Shown piece by piece: positions 55,001-63,553 of a stretch of 64,000 bases of DNA. Position numbers and translations under genes: made by a program. Each line of letters begins with the position of its first letter. Position 1 is the stretch's first letter. Under the pieces are notes generated by a model. The model was given only the letters and a program-made list of their open reading frames with translations. It was not told the DNA's origin and searched no databases. The DNA is taken from assembly GCA_003246295.1 (NCBI GenBank), contig QKAS01000005.1, positions 37,103 through 101,102 of the forward strand, written 5' to 3'. Origin of the DNA: Clostridia bacterium. GTDB lineage: Bacteria > Bacillota > Clostridia > Lachnospirales > Lachnospiraceae.

Positions 55001-56272
55001 CCCACCGATATCGAGAATACAGTCAACTTCAGGATTGAAAAATGCTGCAGCATAGTAATGTGCAACCGTCTCTACTTCTCCATCATCGAGTAAAAAAGCC
55101 GCCTTCATCAGAGCTTCTCCATATCCGGTAGAACAGGAACGGACAATGGTTGCATCCTCAGGTAAGAGATCAAAAATATCCTGTAAGGAAGAAATAGCAG
55201 TTTTTAAGGGACTGCCATTATTATTACTATAAAAAGAATAGAGAAGAGAACCATCTTCTCCAACAAGTGCAACTTTCGTGGTGGTGCTTCCAGCATCAAT
55301 TCCCAGGAAACATTTTCCATGGTAATCAGTCAGTTCAGCCGCTTTTACACAGTGTGATGCATGACGTTTCTGGAACGTATCATAGTCATCTTCTGATATA
55401 AACAATGGATCCAGTCGCTCTACTTCAAATTCCATTTTAATATCTGCGTCCAGTTTTTTGACCATTTCATCCATGCTTATCTGCACTTTAGTGTCAGCAT
55501 GGAGTGCAGATCCGATGGCTGCGAACAGATGTGAGTTTGGAAGATCAATGATGTGTTCTTCATCCAGATTCAGAGTACGAATAAAGGAGGACTTCAACTC
55601 AGATAAAAAGTGAAGAGGTCCACCAAGAAATGCAACATGACCGCGAATTGGCTTCCCGCAGGCGAGACCACTAATGGTTTGATTTACGACAGCCTGAAAA
55701 ATAGAAGCAGAAAGATCTTCTTTTGTAGCCCCCTCATTAATCAGAGGCTGGATATCAGATTTGGCAAATACACCGCATCTTGCGGCAATTGTATATAAAG
55801 ATTTATAATCCTTGGCAAAGTCATTTAATCCAGACGCATCTGTCTGAAGCAGAGAAGCCATTTGGTCGATAAAAGAACCTGTACCACCGGCACAGATCCC
55901 GTTCATACGTTGTTCAACATTACCGCCTTCAAAATAAATGATTTTGGCATCTTCTCCACCAAGTTCTATCGCAACATCGGTCTTTGGAGCAGTTTCCTGC
56001 AATGCAGTCGCTACGGCAATGACCTCCTGTGTGAAAGGAACTTCCAGATGGTGTGCGAGTGTCAGCCCGCCAGAACCGGTGATCATAGGATATAGTGTAA
56101 CGTTACCAAGTTCAGCATAGGCAAGACGTAGCAGATCGGATAAAGTCTCTCTTATATTTGCAAAGTGCCGTTTATAATCTGAAAACAGCAGCTTATTATT
56201 CTGATCTAAAATAGCGATTTTAACTGTAGTGGAACCGATATCAATTCCCAGAGTACATGTATTTTGTTCCAT
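52034..56272 (-). CDS. Giant 2-hydroxyacyl-CoA dehydratase activase / dehydratase-like fusion
   Basis: 1412 residues in three or four parts. Residues ~5-265: ASKHA ATPase like HgdC ([41 protein letters not shown]), whose Cys at about 127 and 166 are where HgdC binds its bridging [4Fe-4S] cluster. Residues ~320-590: a second such ATPase ([43 protein letters not shown]). Residues ~640 on: [15 protein letters not shown] and a DUF2229-like part ([13 protein letters not shown]). C-terminal ~400 residues resemble the HgdB/dehydratase or double-cubane-cluster fold ([41 protein letters not shown]). Family knowledge: ATP-driven low-potential electron transfer; the physiological substrate of these fusions is not known. 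Encoded alone, ending at a shared terminator. Confidence 0.9.
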   Translation of the reverse strand: MEQNTCTLGIDIGSTTVKIAILDQNNKLLFSDYKRHFANIRETLSDLLRLAYAELGNVTLYPMITGSGGLTLAHHLEVPFTQEVIAVATALQETAPKTDVAIELGGEDAKIIYFEGGNVEQRMNGICAGGTGSFIDQMASLLQTDASGLNDFAKDYKSLYTIAARCGVFAKSDIQPLINEGATKEDLSASIFQAVVNQTISGLACGKPIRGHVAFLGGPLHFLSELKSSFIRTLNLDEEHIIDLPNSHLFAAIGSALHADTKVQISMDEMVKKLDADIKMEFEVERLDPLFISEDDYDTFQKRHASHCVKAAELTDYHGKCFLGIDAGSTTTKVALVGEDGSLLYSFYSNNNGSPLKTAISSLQDIFDLLPEDATIVRSCSTGYGEALMKAAFLLDDGEVETVAHYYAAAFFNPEVDCILDIGGQDMKCIKIKNQTVDSVQLNEACSSGCGSFIETFAKSLNFSVQNFAKAALFAKHPIDLGTRCTVFMNSKVKQAQKEGAEVSDISAGLAYSVIKNALFKVIKVSDASQLGKNIVVQGGTFYNDAVLRSFEKIAGCEAIRPDIAGIMGAFGAALIARERYQEDFKTTMLSSEKIDALEFSTSMAKCKGCTNNCRLTVNKFSGNRQYISGNRCERGLGKVKNEKNIPNLYDYKLDRFFNYESLPDLEAPRGVVGIPRVLNMYENYPFWHTFFTKLGYRVILSPVSTHKIYELGIESIPSESECYPAKLAHGHVTWLIRQGLKFIFYPSLFYERNEFEQANNHYNCPIVTSYSENIKNNIDELKDSSILFSNPFMSFRDEGTISLALIREFASIPAAEIKNAVHAAWVELEQAHQDIQKKGEEVLETLKETGRRGIVLAGRPYHIDPEINHGIPELITSYDIAVLTEDSISHLAAPERPLMVSDQWMYHSRLYSAASFVKTQDNLDLIQLNSFGCGLDAVTTDQVNDILTGSDKIYTCLKIDEVNNLGAARIRIRSLLSAISVKEKKTDKRVIRSAAMNRVLFTEQMRQDYTILCPQMSPIHFDILQPAFKACGYQFEVLNNDNRQAVDIGLKYVNNDACYPSLIVVGQIMDAVLSGKYDTDRLAIIMSQTGGGCRATNYIGFIRRALEKAGYAHIPVISLSLSKLEMNPGFKITSDLLLRAVYGAIFGDIFMRCVYRMRPYEKVPGSVNAVHEKWNTVCKEFVSAKKMSYWKFRRMCKEMIEEFDQIPLLPIKKPRVGVVGEILVKFSPLANNSLVTLLEAEGAEAVVPDLIDFMLYCFYNQIYKADQLGTSKKTAFISNLGIKAIEHFRSAAHKAFEESRHFHAPAKITDLVKYAQPIVSIGNQTGEGWFLTGEMMELIHSDVPNIVCTQPFGCLPNHVVGKGVIKEIRHQHPLSNIVAIDYDPGASEVNQLNRIKLMLSTANKNLTAQNN

Positions 56273-56477
56273 TTTAAGCCCTTTCTACCTATTTATTATA
56301 ACGAGTGGCAATCTTTAGATATTATACGTCAGCACAAAAAAAAGTGCAACGAACAAGTTTACAAAAAAGAAAACAAAGTCAGAAAAAAAGTATAAAATAA
56401 AAATGTATAAAAAATAAACTCCAGTAACAATGCGGGTTAACGACAGTTTTTATCTTTATCATTTAAAAAGTAACGGC

Positions 56478-56506
56478 TTGTTTATTTGTCAGTTTATTGG
56501 TATGAT
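56478..56506 (+). promoter_or_regulatory. Promoter of the rubredoxin reductase/desulfoferrodoxin operon
   Basis: TTGTTT at 56478-56483, 17-base spacer, TATGAT at 56501-56506; GGGGGT ribosome site follows before ATG 56540. The rest of the 267-base gap is AT-rich, and no other element is clear. Confidence 0.6.
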
Positions 56507-56539
56507 AAAGGAAGAATTTTTTATCTTTGGGGGTAAGAC

Positions 56540-58063
56540 ATGGAAGCAGGAGCTAACGTTTTAACGAAAAAATATGTTCGATGTATTGTCTGCGGTGAAA
56601 TTATGGAAGAAGGCACGCTGATCTGTCCTGTTTGTGGAGTAGGCCCTGACAAGTTTGTGCCGTATGAGCCTGAATCATCACGATATCATAAAGATACAAA
56701 AGAAGTTTACATTATACTTGGACAGGGGATTGCAGCATTGAGTGCCGCAACAGCGATCAGAGAAAGAAATTCGACCTGTGGTATTCTAATGATTAGCGAG
56801 GAAAACGAATTACCATATAATCGCCCAATGCTTACAAAAGGGATGTCGAAAGGCATTTCGGAAGAGGCAATCGTGATTCATGACAGGCAATGGTACGAAG
56901 AGCAGAATATCCTGTTACTAAATGGCAAGAAAATTTTAGCGATTCACCCTGATAAAAAAGAGATTCAGCTTCAGGATGGGATGGCATTTATGTATGATAA
57001 GTGCATTTATGCACTCGGTGCTACAAGTTTTATTCCGCCCTACAAAGGAGCACAGTTACCTGAAGTAGTAGCGGTAAGAAGCATTCGGGATGCAAAAAAA
57101 GTAAGAGAACTGGCACAGAAATCAATGAATGCAGTCGTCATAGGCGGTGGTATTCTTGGACTTGAAACAGCATGGGAGATTCACAAGATTGGTTGTAAGG
57201 TCTGTGTTGTTGAAATGGCACCAAGAATTATGCCACGACAGATTGGACCAGAAACGTCACAGAAGCTAAAAGACATAGCGCAAAGCGTAGGGATTACAAT
57301 CATAACAGCCGCATCGGTAGAGGAAATATCCGGTGAGACACATGCAGAAGCAGTCAAATTGGCAGATGGGACTTTATTATCTGCTGACATGGTAGTTGTT
57401 TCCTGCGGAATCAGAGCAAATACTGAAATTGCAGCAGAGGCAGGCATTGCAATAGGCAGAGCAGTATTAACGGATGCTAATATGCGTACAAATTATAATG
57501 AGATTTATGCATGTGGTGACTGTGCTGAATTTGAAGGTATAAATTATGCACTTTGGACAGAAGCAACGCAGATGGGAAAAGTTGCAGGAGCAAATGCATG
57601 CGGAGAACTGCTTACATATCAGTCAGATTTATACCCTGTTACATTCCATGGTATGAACACAACATTATATGCAATCGGTGATAATGGCGGTACTCCAGAA
57701 CAGGGCATTCATGTTGTTCCAGGAGATAATAACAGTAATGATTCACTTGAACTGTATTATCTGGATCAAAATGCTGTAGTGGGAGCAGCTTTGCTTGGAG
57801 ATACAACCAAGGCTTCTTTGGTAGAAGAGGCAGTAAAAGGAAAAAGACAATTCAATGAATTGTTTTTAAATAAAACTATGAAAAACACGAAAGGAGAGAC
57901 TAAAATGGAGAAGTATATTTGCAATGTCTGTGGCTATGAATACGATGAAGCGAAGGGGGAACCTGATAACGGAATCGCACCAGGAACAAAATTTGCTGAT
58001 CTTCCGGCAGATTATGTATGTCCCATTTGTGGCGCAGGAAAAGATGAGTTTGAAAAAGCTTAG
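56540..58063 (+). CDS. Rubredoxin-like/NADH:rubredoxin oxidoreductase/rubredoxin fusion
   Basis: 507 residues. Residues ~12-45: a short rubredoxin-like Cys4 site ([24 protein letters not shown]). Residues ~55-440: FAD/NAD(P)H oxidoreductase ([58 protein letters not shown]). Residues 456-507: a complete rubredoxin ([33 protein letters not shown]). Thus electron donor domain and carrier are in one chain, to feed desulfoferrodoxin (next gene) and the rubrerythrins. It starts at ATG 56540 with GGGGGT six bases before. An internal ATG at 57905 has its own ribosome site and would give free rubredoxin. Confidence 0.93.
   Translation: MEAGANVLTKKYVRCIVCGEIMEEGTLICPVCGVGPDKFVPYEPESSRYHKDTKEVYIILGQGIAALSAATAIRERNSTCGILMISEENELPYNRPMLTKGMSKGISEEAIVIHDRQWYEEQNILLLNGKKILAIHPDKKEIQLQDGMAFMYDKCIYALGATSFIPPYKGAQLPEVVAVRSIRDAKKVRELAQKSMNAVVIGGGILGLETAWEIHKIGCKVCVVEMAPRIMPRQIGPETSQKLKDIAQSVGITIITAASVEEISGETHAEAVKLADGTLLSADMVVVSCGIRANTEIAAEAGIAIGRAVLTDANMRTNYNEIYACGDCAEFEGINYALWTEATQMGKVAGANACGELLTYQSDLYPVTFHGMNTTLYAIGDNGGTPEQGIHVVPGDNNSNDSLELYYLDQNAVVGAALLGDTTKASLVEEAVKGKRQFNELFLNKTMKNTKGETKMEKYICNVCGYEYDEAKGEPDNGIAPGTKFADLPADYVCPICGAGKDEFEKA
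57905..58063 (+). other. Possible free rubredoxin from an internal start
   Basis: ATG 57905, in frame with the fusion, is preceded by AAGGAG with an 8-base spacer. It would yield a 52-residue rubredoxin starting [11 protein letters not shown], exactly the length and N-terminus of stand-alone rubredoxins. This looks like a rubredoxin gene joined to the upstream reductase by loss of the stop while keeping its own ribosome site. Confidence 0.55.
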
Positions 58064-58089
58064 TCATTGAATAAAAAAGGAGAATAAGG

Positions 58090-58464
58090 ATGGATCAGAA
58101 ATATTATATTTGTAAACACTGTGGAAACATAATTGCTTATGTAAAAAGTTCAGGTGTGGATGTAATGTGCTGTGGAGAAAAAATGAGTGAAATTATTCCC
58201 GGAACTTCTGATGGTGCAGCTGAGAAACACGTACCTGTGATTGCTGTTGATGGAAATAAGGTTACTGTAACAGTTGGTTCTGTTGCACATCCTATGCTTC
58301 CGGAACATCATATTGAGTGGATTTCTATTCTTACAAAAGAAGGACATCAAAGAAAAGAACTGAAAGCTGGAGAAGAACCAAAAGCTGAATTTATGCTGAT
58401 GGATTCTGATGAAGTTGTTGCAGCTTATGAGTATTGCAATCTTCATAGTCTTTGGAAAGCATAA
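58090..58464 (+). CDS. dfx: Desulfoferrodoxin (superoxide reductase)
   Basis: 124 residues. N-terminal desulforedoxin-type Fe site: YICKHCGNIIAYV and VMCCGEKM (C-x2-C and CC). C-terminal catalytic Fe(His)4(Cys) centre: AAEKHVPVI with the Glu-Lys and first His, HPMLPEHHIEW with further His, and YCNLHSLW with the Cys and last His. It reduces superoxide to hydrogen peroxide without making oxygen; the electrons would come from rubredoxin, encoded just 26 bases upstream, and the rubrerythrins would remove the peroxide. AAGGAG precedes ATG 58090. A hairpin terminator follows. Confidence 0.95.
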   Translation: MDQKYYICKHCGNIIAYVKSSGVDVMCCGEKMSEIIPGTSDGAAEKHVPVIAVDGNKVTVTVGSVAHPMLPEHHIEWISILTKEGHQRKELKAGEEPKAEFMLMDSDEVVAAYEYCNLHSLWKA

Positions 58465-58481
58465 CAGTCTTTTAGAAACAC

Positions 58482-58519
58482 AGTCAGCTATGACGGTTTT
58501 GGCTGTCATGGCTGACTTT
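58482..58519 (+). terminator. Hairpin terminator after desulfoferrodoxin
   Basis: 15-bp stem AGTCAGCTATGACGG (58482-58496) with CTGTCATGGCTGACT (58503-58517), two G-U pairs, loop TTTTGG; the tail is only TTTATAAA, so termination may be partial. Confidence 0.65.
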
Positions 58520-58581
58520 ATAAATGAAATGAATTAGAATATGCCCTGAATCATGTCGCAGGACAACATGGTTAAATAAAC

Positions 58582-58619
58582 TGACAGATGGCCGTATCTG
58601 ATAATACGGTTGTCTGTCA
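58582..58619 (+). promoter_or_regulatory. Long hairpin in the leader of the rhomboid-like gene
   Basis: A 16-bp stem, 58582-58597 against 58604-58619, continuous with three G-U pairs (TGACAGA/TCTGTCA outside, CCGTAT/ATACGG inside), six-base loop CTGATA. No T-run follows; AGGAGG for the next gene begins about 11 bases later. It could be a protein-binding or processing site, or a weak terminator. Confidence 0.5.
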
Positions 58620-58648
58620 ATCTATTTACAGGAGGAAGATAAAAACGA

Positions 58649-59518
58649 ATGAATTTACTGAATAAAATGGAACGTAAATGGGGAAGGTATGCAATTCATA
58701 ATCTATCTCTATATTTGATCATCTGTTATGGCTTTGGTTATGCAATCAGTTTTGTGAACTCTGATTTTTTAAACTATCTAACATTAAATCCATCAGCAAT
58801 TTTACATGGACAGGTCTGGAGAATATTGACCTGGCTTATTGTACCGCCATCTGGTTTTAGTATTTTCACTGTGATTATGTTATTTTTTTACTATTCATTA
58901 GGAACATCACTGGAACGGGCTTGGGGTGCATTTTATTATAATGTTTATATTTTTTCAGGTATGATTTTTACTGTAATCGGAAGTTTTTTATTGTTTGCAA
59001 GTTGCGAGCTGGGCATCCTGGGTGGTGCTGAACTGGCTCTTTATGGGAATGATTTTTATTCCATGGCAGCCTATTATTTCAGTACTTACTATGTAAATAT
59101 GTCTATTTTTCTGGCATTTGCATCTACATTTCCAGAGATTCAGGTACTTCTTATGTTTGTAATACCGGTCAAGGTAAAATGGCTGGGGATGATTTATGGT
59201 ATTATGCTTGTATATGATTTCTTTGTTGGTAATTATATTATCCGTTTTGTCATTGCAGCTTCTCTGTTAAATTATCTTGTTACCTTCCTGCTACGAAGGA
59301 ATCTCTCACATTTAACACCGAAACAGATCAAAAGAAGAACTGATTATAAGAGGCAGGTTCGAAGAGCAGCAACGGTCACGAAGCATAAATGCGCAATCTG
59401 CGGCAGAACAGATGAGACAAATCCGGAGTTGGAATTTAGATTTTGTTCAAAATGTGATGGAAATTATGAATATTGTCAGGATCATTTGTTCACACATGAG
59501 CATGTAAAAAGAAGTTAA
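58649..59518 (+). CDS. Rhomboid-like membrane protein without visible protease motif, Cys/His-rich tail
   Basis: 289 residues. Six or so hydrophobic helices; GQVWRILTWLIVPPSG before the second helix and YYSLGTSLERAWGAFYYNVY are like the L1 loop and G-x-x-x-E region of rhomboid/derlin-type proteins. A GxSG catalytic serine motif and the partner His are not visible, so this is probably an inactive (pseudo)rhomboid. The last ~60 residues, after a basic stretch, have CAICGRTDETN, FRFCSKCDGNYEYCQDH and TH-x-EH, a probable zinc site on the cytoplasmic side. AGGAGG lies upstream of ATG 58649. The gene sits between desulfoferrodoxin and the sigma-like gene; its role is unknown. Confidence 0.75.
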   Translation: MNLLNKMERKWGRYAIHNLSLYLIICYGFGYAISFVNSDFLNYLTLNPSAILHGQVWRILTWLIVPPSGFSIFTVIMLFFYYSLGTSLERAWGAFYYNVYIFSGMIFTVIGSFLLFASCELGILGGAELALYGNDFYSMAAYYFSTYYVNMSIFLAFASTFPEIQVLLMFVIPVKVKWLGMIYGIMLVYDFFVGNYIIRFVIAASLLNYLVTFLLRRNLSHLTPKQIKRRTDYKRQVRRAATVTKHKCAICGRTDETNPELEFRFCSKCDGNYEYCQDHLFTHEHVKRS

Positions 59519-59580
59519 TGTTTTTCATCAACTTATGTTGTTGAATATCAAAAGCAGTCTGAAAATATCGGGAGTAAAAA

Positions 59581-60336
59581 ATGGAACATATAGAACAAAA
59601 AGAAGAGGCTTTTAAGAAATCATTAGAGCTGTTAATGACTTTGGCGAAAAAGCAGGGTGGAGTTGTTTCAGAAGATCAGATACACAATAGTTTTCCGGAG
59701 ATAGAACTATCATTGGAACAGATGGAAGCAATCAGGGAATATCTGAAACTGAATAAAGTTGGAATTGACGAAGCAGTTAATTACGATGATTATATTACCT
59801 TAGAAGAGAAGGACTATTTGACAAGTTATCTGACAGAGATTTCGGGAATCAAACAAATCATGGAAACCGAAAAGCAAGTTGTGTTCTTGGAATCATCTAC
59901 TGGGAATCCAAATGCGATTGAAAAGATGATTGGACATTTCCTTCCAAGAGTTGCAGATATTGCAAAGCTTTATACCGGGCAGGGCGTCTTATTGGAAGAT
60001 TTAATTGGTGAGGGAAATATGGCCTTAACTCTGGGTATGCAGATGCTGGGGGAAGCAGTCAGTTTTGAAGAAGCAGAACAAATTCTGATACAGTCTGTAA
60101 TGAATGCCATGGAACAGCTTATATGGAATGCAACGCAAAGTGACCGGGAAGATGAGACATTTCTGCAGAAAATGAATCGCATTGCTGAAACAGCATTTGA
60201 GTTGGCGCAGGATCTTGAAAGAGAAGTCTTGGTAAGTGAGTTAGCCAAAGAGATGGATGAATCAGAAGAGGTCATATTGGAGTGTATTAAGATGGCAGGC
60301 GGAAAGATTGATGGGATTAATCATGAATCAGAATGA
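59581..60336 (+). CDS. Sigma-70-like protein lacking promoter-recognition regions
   Basis: 251 residues, much shorter than a primary sigma factor. Residues ~5-62 resemble region 1.1 (LMTLAKKQGGVVSEDQIHNS, SLEQMEAIREYLKLNKVGI). Residues ~115-150 resemble regions 2.1-2.2, the core-RNA-polymerase contact (FLPRVADIAKLYTGQGVLLE, DLIGEGNMAL). Then the aromatic, basic 2.3-2.4 part is replaced by an acidic helix (SFEEAEQILIQSVMNAMEQL). Residues ~195-245 resemble region 3 (MNRIAETAFELAQDLEREVL, VSELAKEMDESEEVILECIK). Region 4 is absent. So it might bind core polymerase but not promoters. GGGAG precedes the ATG. It overlaps the following unknown gene by 14 bases. Confidence 0.8.
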   Translation: MEHIEQKEEAFKKSLELLMTLAKKQGGVVSEDQIHNSFPEIELSLEQMEAIREYLKLNKVGIDEAVNYDDYITLEEKDYLTSYLTEISGIKQIMETEKQVVFLESSTGNPNAIEKMIGHFLPRVADIAKLYTGQGVLLEDLIGEGNMALTLGMQMLGEAVSFEEAEQILIQSVMNAMEQLIWNATQSDREDETFLQKMNRIAETAFELAQDLEREVLVSELAKEMDESEEVILECIKMAGGKIDGINHESE

Positions 60337-60718
60337 TTTTAAATATGTGATACAAGATTTGAGTAAGGTTTATATTGGCGCAAATTATACTTATGAAGAA
60401 TTACAAAATGAAGATGATATGCCTGTGAAAATGAAGGAGGCAGCATTTCGCGTTTTTTCAATGGAGACATCTTTGGAAACTACAATTGCTGGTCATCTTT
60501 TGACAATAAAAAATACTGATCGTTCTTATTTTGTGTATCGGCAGATGAGATTGAAACTTAAAGTAACATCACTAATCAAAGACAAAAATGGATTCAATAC
60601 AGGATACTATAAACTTGATGAATTCATGACACATCTGCAGCAAAAAGCCGTTCAAGGCGAGTGCTTTATTGAAGAATTGGAAATAAAAAAACTATATCTT
60701 GCAGGGCTTAGTGTTTAA
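60323..60718 (+). CDS. Unknown protein paired with the sigma-like gene
   Basis: 131 residues, not recognised. Charged, mixed alpha/beta in appearance (DFKYVIQDLSKVYIGANYTY, FRVFSMETSLETTIAGHLLT, YFVYRQMRLKLKVTSLI), with no signal peptide, membrane helix or Cys cluster (one Cys near the end). ATG 60323 overlaps the end of the sigma-like gene by 14 bases, with GGGAT as a weak ribosome site, so translation is probably coupled. That tight link suggests that the two proteins work together. A terminator-like structure follows at 60731. Confidence 0.75.
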   Translation: MNQNDFKYVIQDLSKVYIGANYTYEELQNEDDMPVKMKEAAFRVFSMETSLETTIAGHLLTIKNTDRSYFVYRQMRLKLKVTSLIKDKNGFNTGYYKLDEFMTHLQQKAVQGECFIEELEIKKLYLAGLSV

Positions 60719-60730
60719 ACGTTAAATCAG

Positions 60731-60804
60731 GCAACCCCAATGTGAACAAAGTACAGCTTGTCGTACAGGCAAGCGGTATTTGCTCTTATAGGGGTTGCTT
60801 TTTT
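60731..60804 (+). terminator. Terminator with an unusually long inner region
   Basis: GCAACCCC (60731-60738) pairs with GGGGTTGC (60791-60798), followed by TTTTTT. The 52 bases between contain GCTTG/CAAGC and GTAC/GTAC pairings, so the whole may be a structured RNA of about 75 bases rather than a plain terminator. Confidence 0.7.
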
Positions 60805-60936
60805 GTAGAATGACTTATGTGACTAAGTTACTGTGAGGAGAACGTGTTCACTGTATGATAAAAATATATCAATCTTAAATTAGATAATTAAAAAATAATA
60901 AATAAACGATCATTGCATGCATTGAAGGGAGAAACT

Positions 60937-63411
60937 ATGAGCAAAAAAACAGTAATTATAGGCGGTGTTGCAGGTGGGGCTACAACGGCGGCAAGACTTA
61001 GAAGACTTGACGAATCTATGGAAATTGTAATGTTTGAAAGAGGAGAGTATATATCCTATGCCAATTGTGGACTTCCCTATTATATTGGAGATGTCATTCA
61101 GAGCAGAGATGCGTTACTATTGCAGACACCTGAAGCTATGCATAAAAAATTCAATCTGGATATCAGGATTTCAAGTGAAGTGACCAGAATTGATCCTAAA
61201 ACAAAATCAGTTACGGTTAAAAATTTAAAAACACAGGAAGTATATGAAGAAAACTATGATCAGCTTGTGATTGCAACAGGTTCATCACCATTGAAACCAC
61301 CAATTGAAGGGATTGACCAGGAAGGAATTTATACATTGTGGACAGTTCCGGATACGGATCGTATTAAAGCGCATATTTTAGAGAAAAAACCAAAAACTGC
61401 GGCTGTCATAGGCGGAGGTTTTATTGGTCTTGAAATGGCTGAAAATCTTCATGCAGCAGGAATCAAAGTATCTATTATTGAAATGCAGAATCAAGTCATG
61501 GCTCCGGTTGATTTTGAAATGGCACAGTTATTGCATGAGAATATAACCATGAACCAGGTAGATTTGATCCTTGGAGATGGAGTAAAAGCGTTTAAAAAAG
61601 CTGATGAAGGTATCAGAATTGAACTCTCAAGCGGAAAGAGTGTAAGTGCAGATATGGTACTTCTTTCCATTGGAGTCAGACCAAATAGCACACTTGCAAA
61701 AGAGGCAGGACTTAGATTAAATGAAAGAGGTGGCGTATGGGTCGATTCCCACTTAAAAACCTCAGAACCTGATATATTTGCTGTTGGTGATGTGATAGAA
61801 GTTGAAAATTTTGTTACAAAACAAAAAACGATGGTACCGCTTGCGGGACCGGCAAATAAGCAGGCACGAATCTGTGCTGACAACATTCATGGGGCATTCA
61901 AAGAATATCATGGAACCATGGGAACATCAGTTGCAAAAGTATTTGATTTGAATGTTGCAGCGACAGGTCTGAATGAAAAACAGCTTCAGGCTATGGGCAA
62001 AGTCAGACACCAGGATTATGAATGTGTTATGATCAATCAGAAATCACATGCTGGATATTATCCAGAAGCAACACCTATGAATTTTAAATTGATTTTTGAC
62101 CAGGAAGGAAATATTTTGGGAGGTCAGATTGTAGGACAGGATGGAATCGACAAACGAATCGATACCCTTGCTGTTGCTATGCGTCTGGGTGGGTCTGTAT
62201 ATGACCTTACTGAAATGGAACTTGCATATGCACCACCATTTTCATCAGCAAAAGATCCATTAAATATGGCAGGATTTGTTGCAGAAAATGTATTGAGCCA
62301 TACCGCCTCTTTTATTGAATGGGATGAAGTGGACGCACTTCTGGCAAATCCAGATAAAAAGGATACCTTTGTAATTCTGGATGTAACAGAAGAAATGGAA
62401 CGTATGGTATACAGTATTCCGGGCTCCTACCATATACCGTTGGGACAGATCAGAAACAGAATCAAAGAGCTTGATCAGAATAAATTGATTATTCCGTACT
62501 GTGCTATTGGTGTGAGATCTTATAATGCAGCAAGAATTTTAATGCAGAATGGTTTCGAACAAGTAAGAATACTTTCAGGAGGAACCTCCTTCTATAAATC
62601 AATGCATTACGATCAGGAACAGAGAGAGGAAGTGGAAAGAGTGGATGATAAAAAAGAGTATGTTGCAATTAATAAAGAGATAAAGGTATTAGACTGCTGT
62701 GGATTACAGTGCCCAGGTCCAATCATGAAAGTCCACGACTCTATCTGCGAAATGAAAGAGGGAGAAATTCTTCAGGTATCAGCCACGGATATGGGATTTA
62801 CCAGAGATATTGGTGCATGGTGTAAAACAACAGGGAACACCTTATTAAAAACAGAAAGAAAGAACAAAGAGAATATCGTATTGATTCAAAAGGGACAAGA
62901 AGCTTGTGGTGTAAACCCTGGAATCAAAGAACATACAACTGCAGAAGGCAAAACAATTATTGTATTCAGTGGTGATCTTGACAAAGTCCTTGCCTCTTTT
63001 ATTATTGCAAATGGTGCAGCATCCATGGGAAAACCGGTAACGATGTTTTTTACATTCTGGGGACTCAACGCACTGAGAAAAGAAGAAAAAGTGGATGTAA
63101 AAAAACCATTTCTTGATTATATGTTTGGTGCGATGATGCCAAGAGGAAGCAAAAAATTAAAACTTTCCAAACTGAATATGGGCGGAATGGGTACCCTTAT
63201 GATGAAAAAAGTCATGAAAGATAAGAATGTTAATTCAGTTGAGGAATTGATGAAACAAGCTATGGCAAGTGGTATTAAGCTTGTAGCATGCACTATGTCA
63301 ATGGATGTCATGGGAATTACCAAAGAAGAATTGATTGATGGGGTTGAACTGGCAGGTGTTGCATCCTATCTTGGAGATGCTGAAGAATCAAATGTCAATT
63401 TATTTATCTGA
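60937..63411 (+). CDS. CoA-disulfide-reductase-like - rhodanese - TusA - DsrE-like fusion
   Basis: 824 residues. Residues ~1-445: FAD/NAD(P)H disulfide reductase (VIIGGVAGGATTAARLRR, SYANCGLPYYIGD with the redox Cys, AAVIGGGFIGLEMAENLHAA, DIFAVGDVIEVEN). Residues ~460-545: rhodanese (FVILDVTEEMERM, IIPYCAIGVRSYNAA with Cys). Residues ~565-640: TusA-like (LDCCGLQCPGPIMKVHDSI, the CPxP sulfur-carrier motif). Residues ~665-824: DsrE/DsrF-like (IIVFSGDLDKVLASFIIANG, LVACTMSMDVMGITKEEL with a late Cys). It thus combines persulfide reduction and sulfur relay in one chain. ATG 60937 is fixed by GAAGGGAG; TTG 60913 is upstream. A clear terminator follows. Confidence 0.93.
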   Translation: MSKKTVIIGGVAGGATTAARLRRLDESMEIVMFERGEYISYANCGLPYYIGDVIQSRDALLLQTPEAMHKKFNLDIRISSEVTRIDPKTKSVTVKNLKTQEVYEENYDQLVIATGSSPLKPPIEGIDQEGIYTLWTVPDTDRIKAHILEKKPKTAAVIGGGFIGLEMAENLHAAGIKVSIIEMQNQVMAPVDFEMAQLLHENITMNQVDLILGDGVKAFKKADEGIRIELSSGKSVSADMVLLSIGVRPNSTLAKEAGLRLNERGGVWVDSHLKTSEPDIFAVGDVIEVENFVTKQKTMVPLAGPANKQARICADNIHGAFKEYHGTMGTSVAKVFDLNVAATGLNEKQLQAMGKVRHQDYECVMINQKSHAGYYPEATPMNFKLIFDQEGNILGGQIVGQDGIDKRIDTLAVAMRLGGSVYDLTEMELAYAPPFSSAKDPLNMAGFVAENVLSHTASFIEWDEVDALLANPDKKDTFVILDVTEEMERMVYSIPGSYHIPLGQIRNRIKELDQNKLIIPYCAIGVRSYNAARILMQNGFEQVRILSGGTSFYKSMHYDQEQREEVERVDDKKEYVAINKEIKVLDCCGLQCPGPIMKVHDSICEMKEGEILQVSATDMGFTRDIGAWCKTTGNTLLKTERKNKENIVLIQKGQEACGVNPGIKEHTTAEGKTIIVFSGDLDKVLASFIIANGAASMGKPVTMFFTFWGLNALRKEEKVDVKKPFLDYMFGAMMPRGSKKLKLSKLNMGGMGTLMMKKVMKDKNVNSVEELMKQAMASGIKLVACTMSMDVMGITKEELIDGVELAGVASYLGDAEESNVNLFI

Positions 63412-63436
63412 TTTATGAGAATTCTTTGTGAAAAAT

Positions 63437-63459
63437 GACCGGATTTACCGGTCTTTTTT
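63437..63459 (+). terminator. Terminator after the sulfur-relay fusion gene
   Basis: GACCGG (63437-63442), loop ATTTA, CCGGTC (63448-63453), then a T-run of six to seven. Confidence 0.9.
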
Positions 63460-63553
63460 CGTCATAAATGATAGAAATTCAAAGGTTATTATGTTATAAT
63501 GATTATATTAAAAGAGTATTTTTATGATAGCACTTATGAAAAGAGGGATTACA

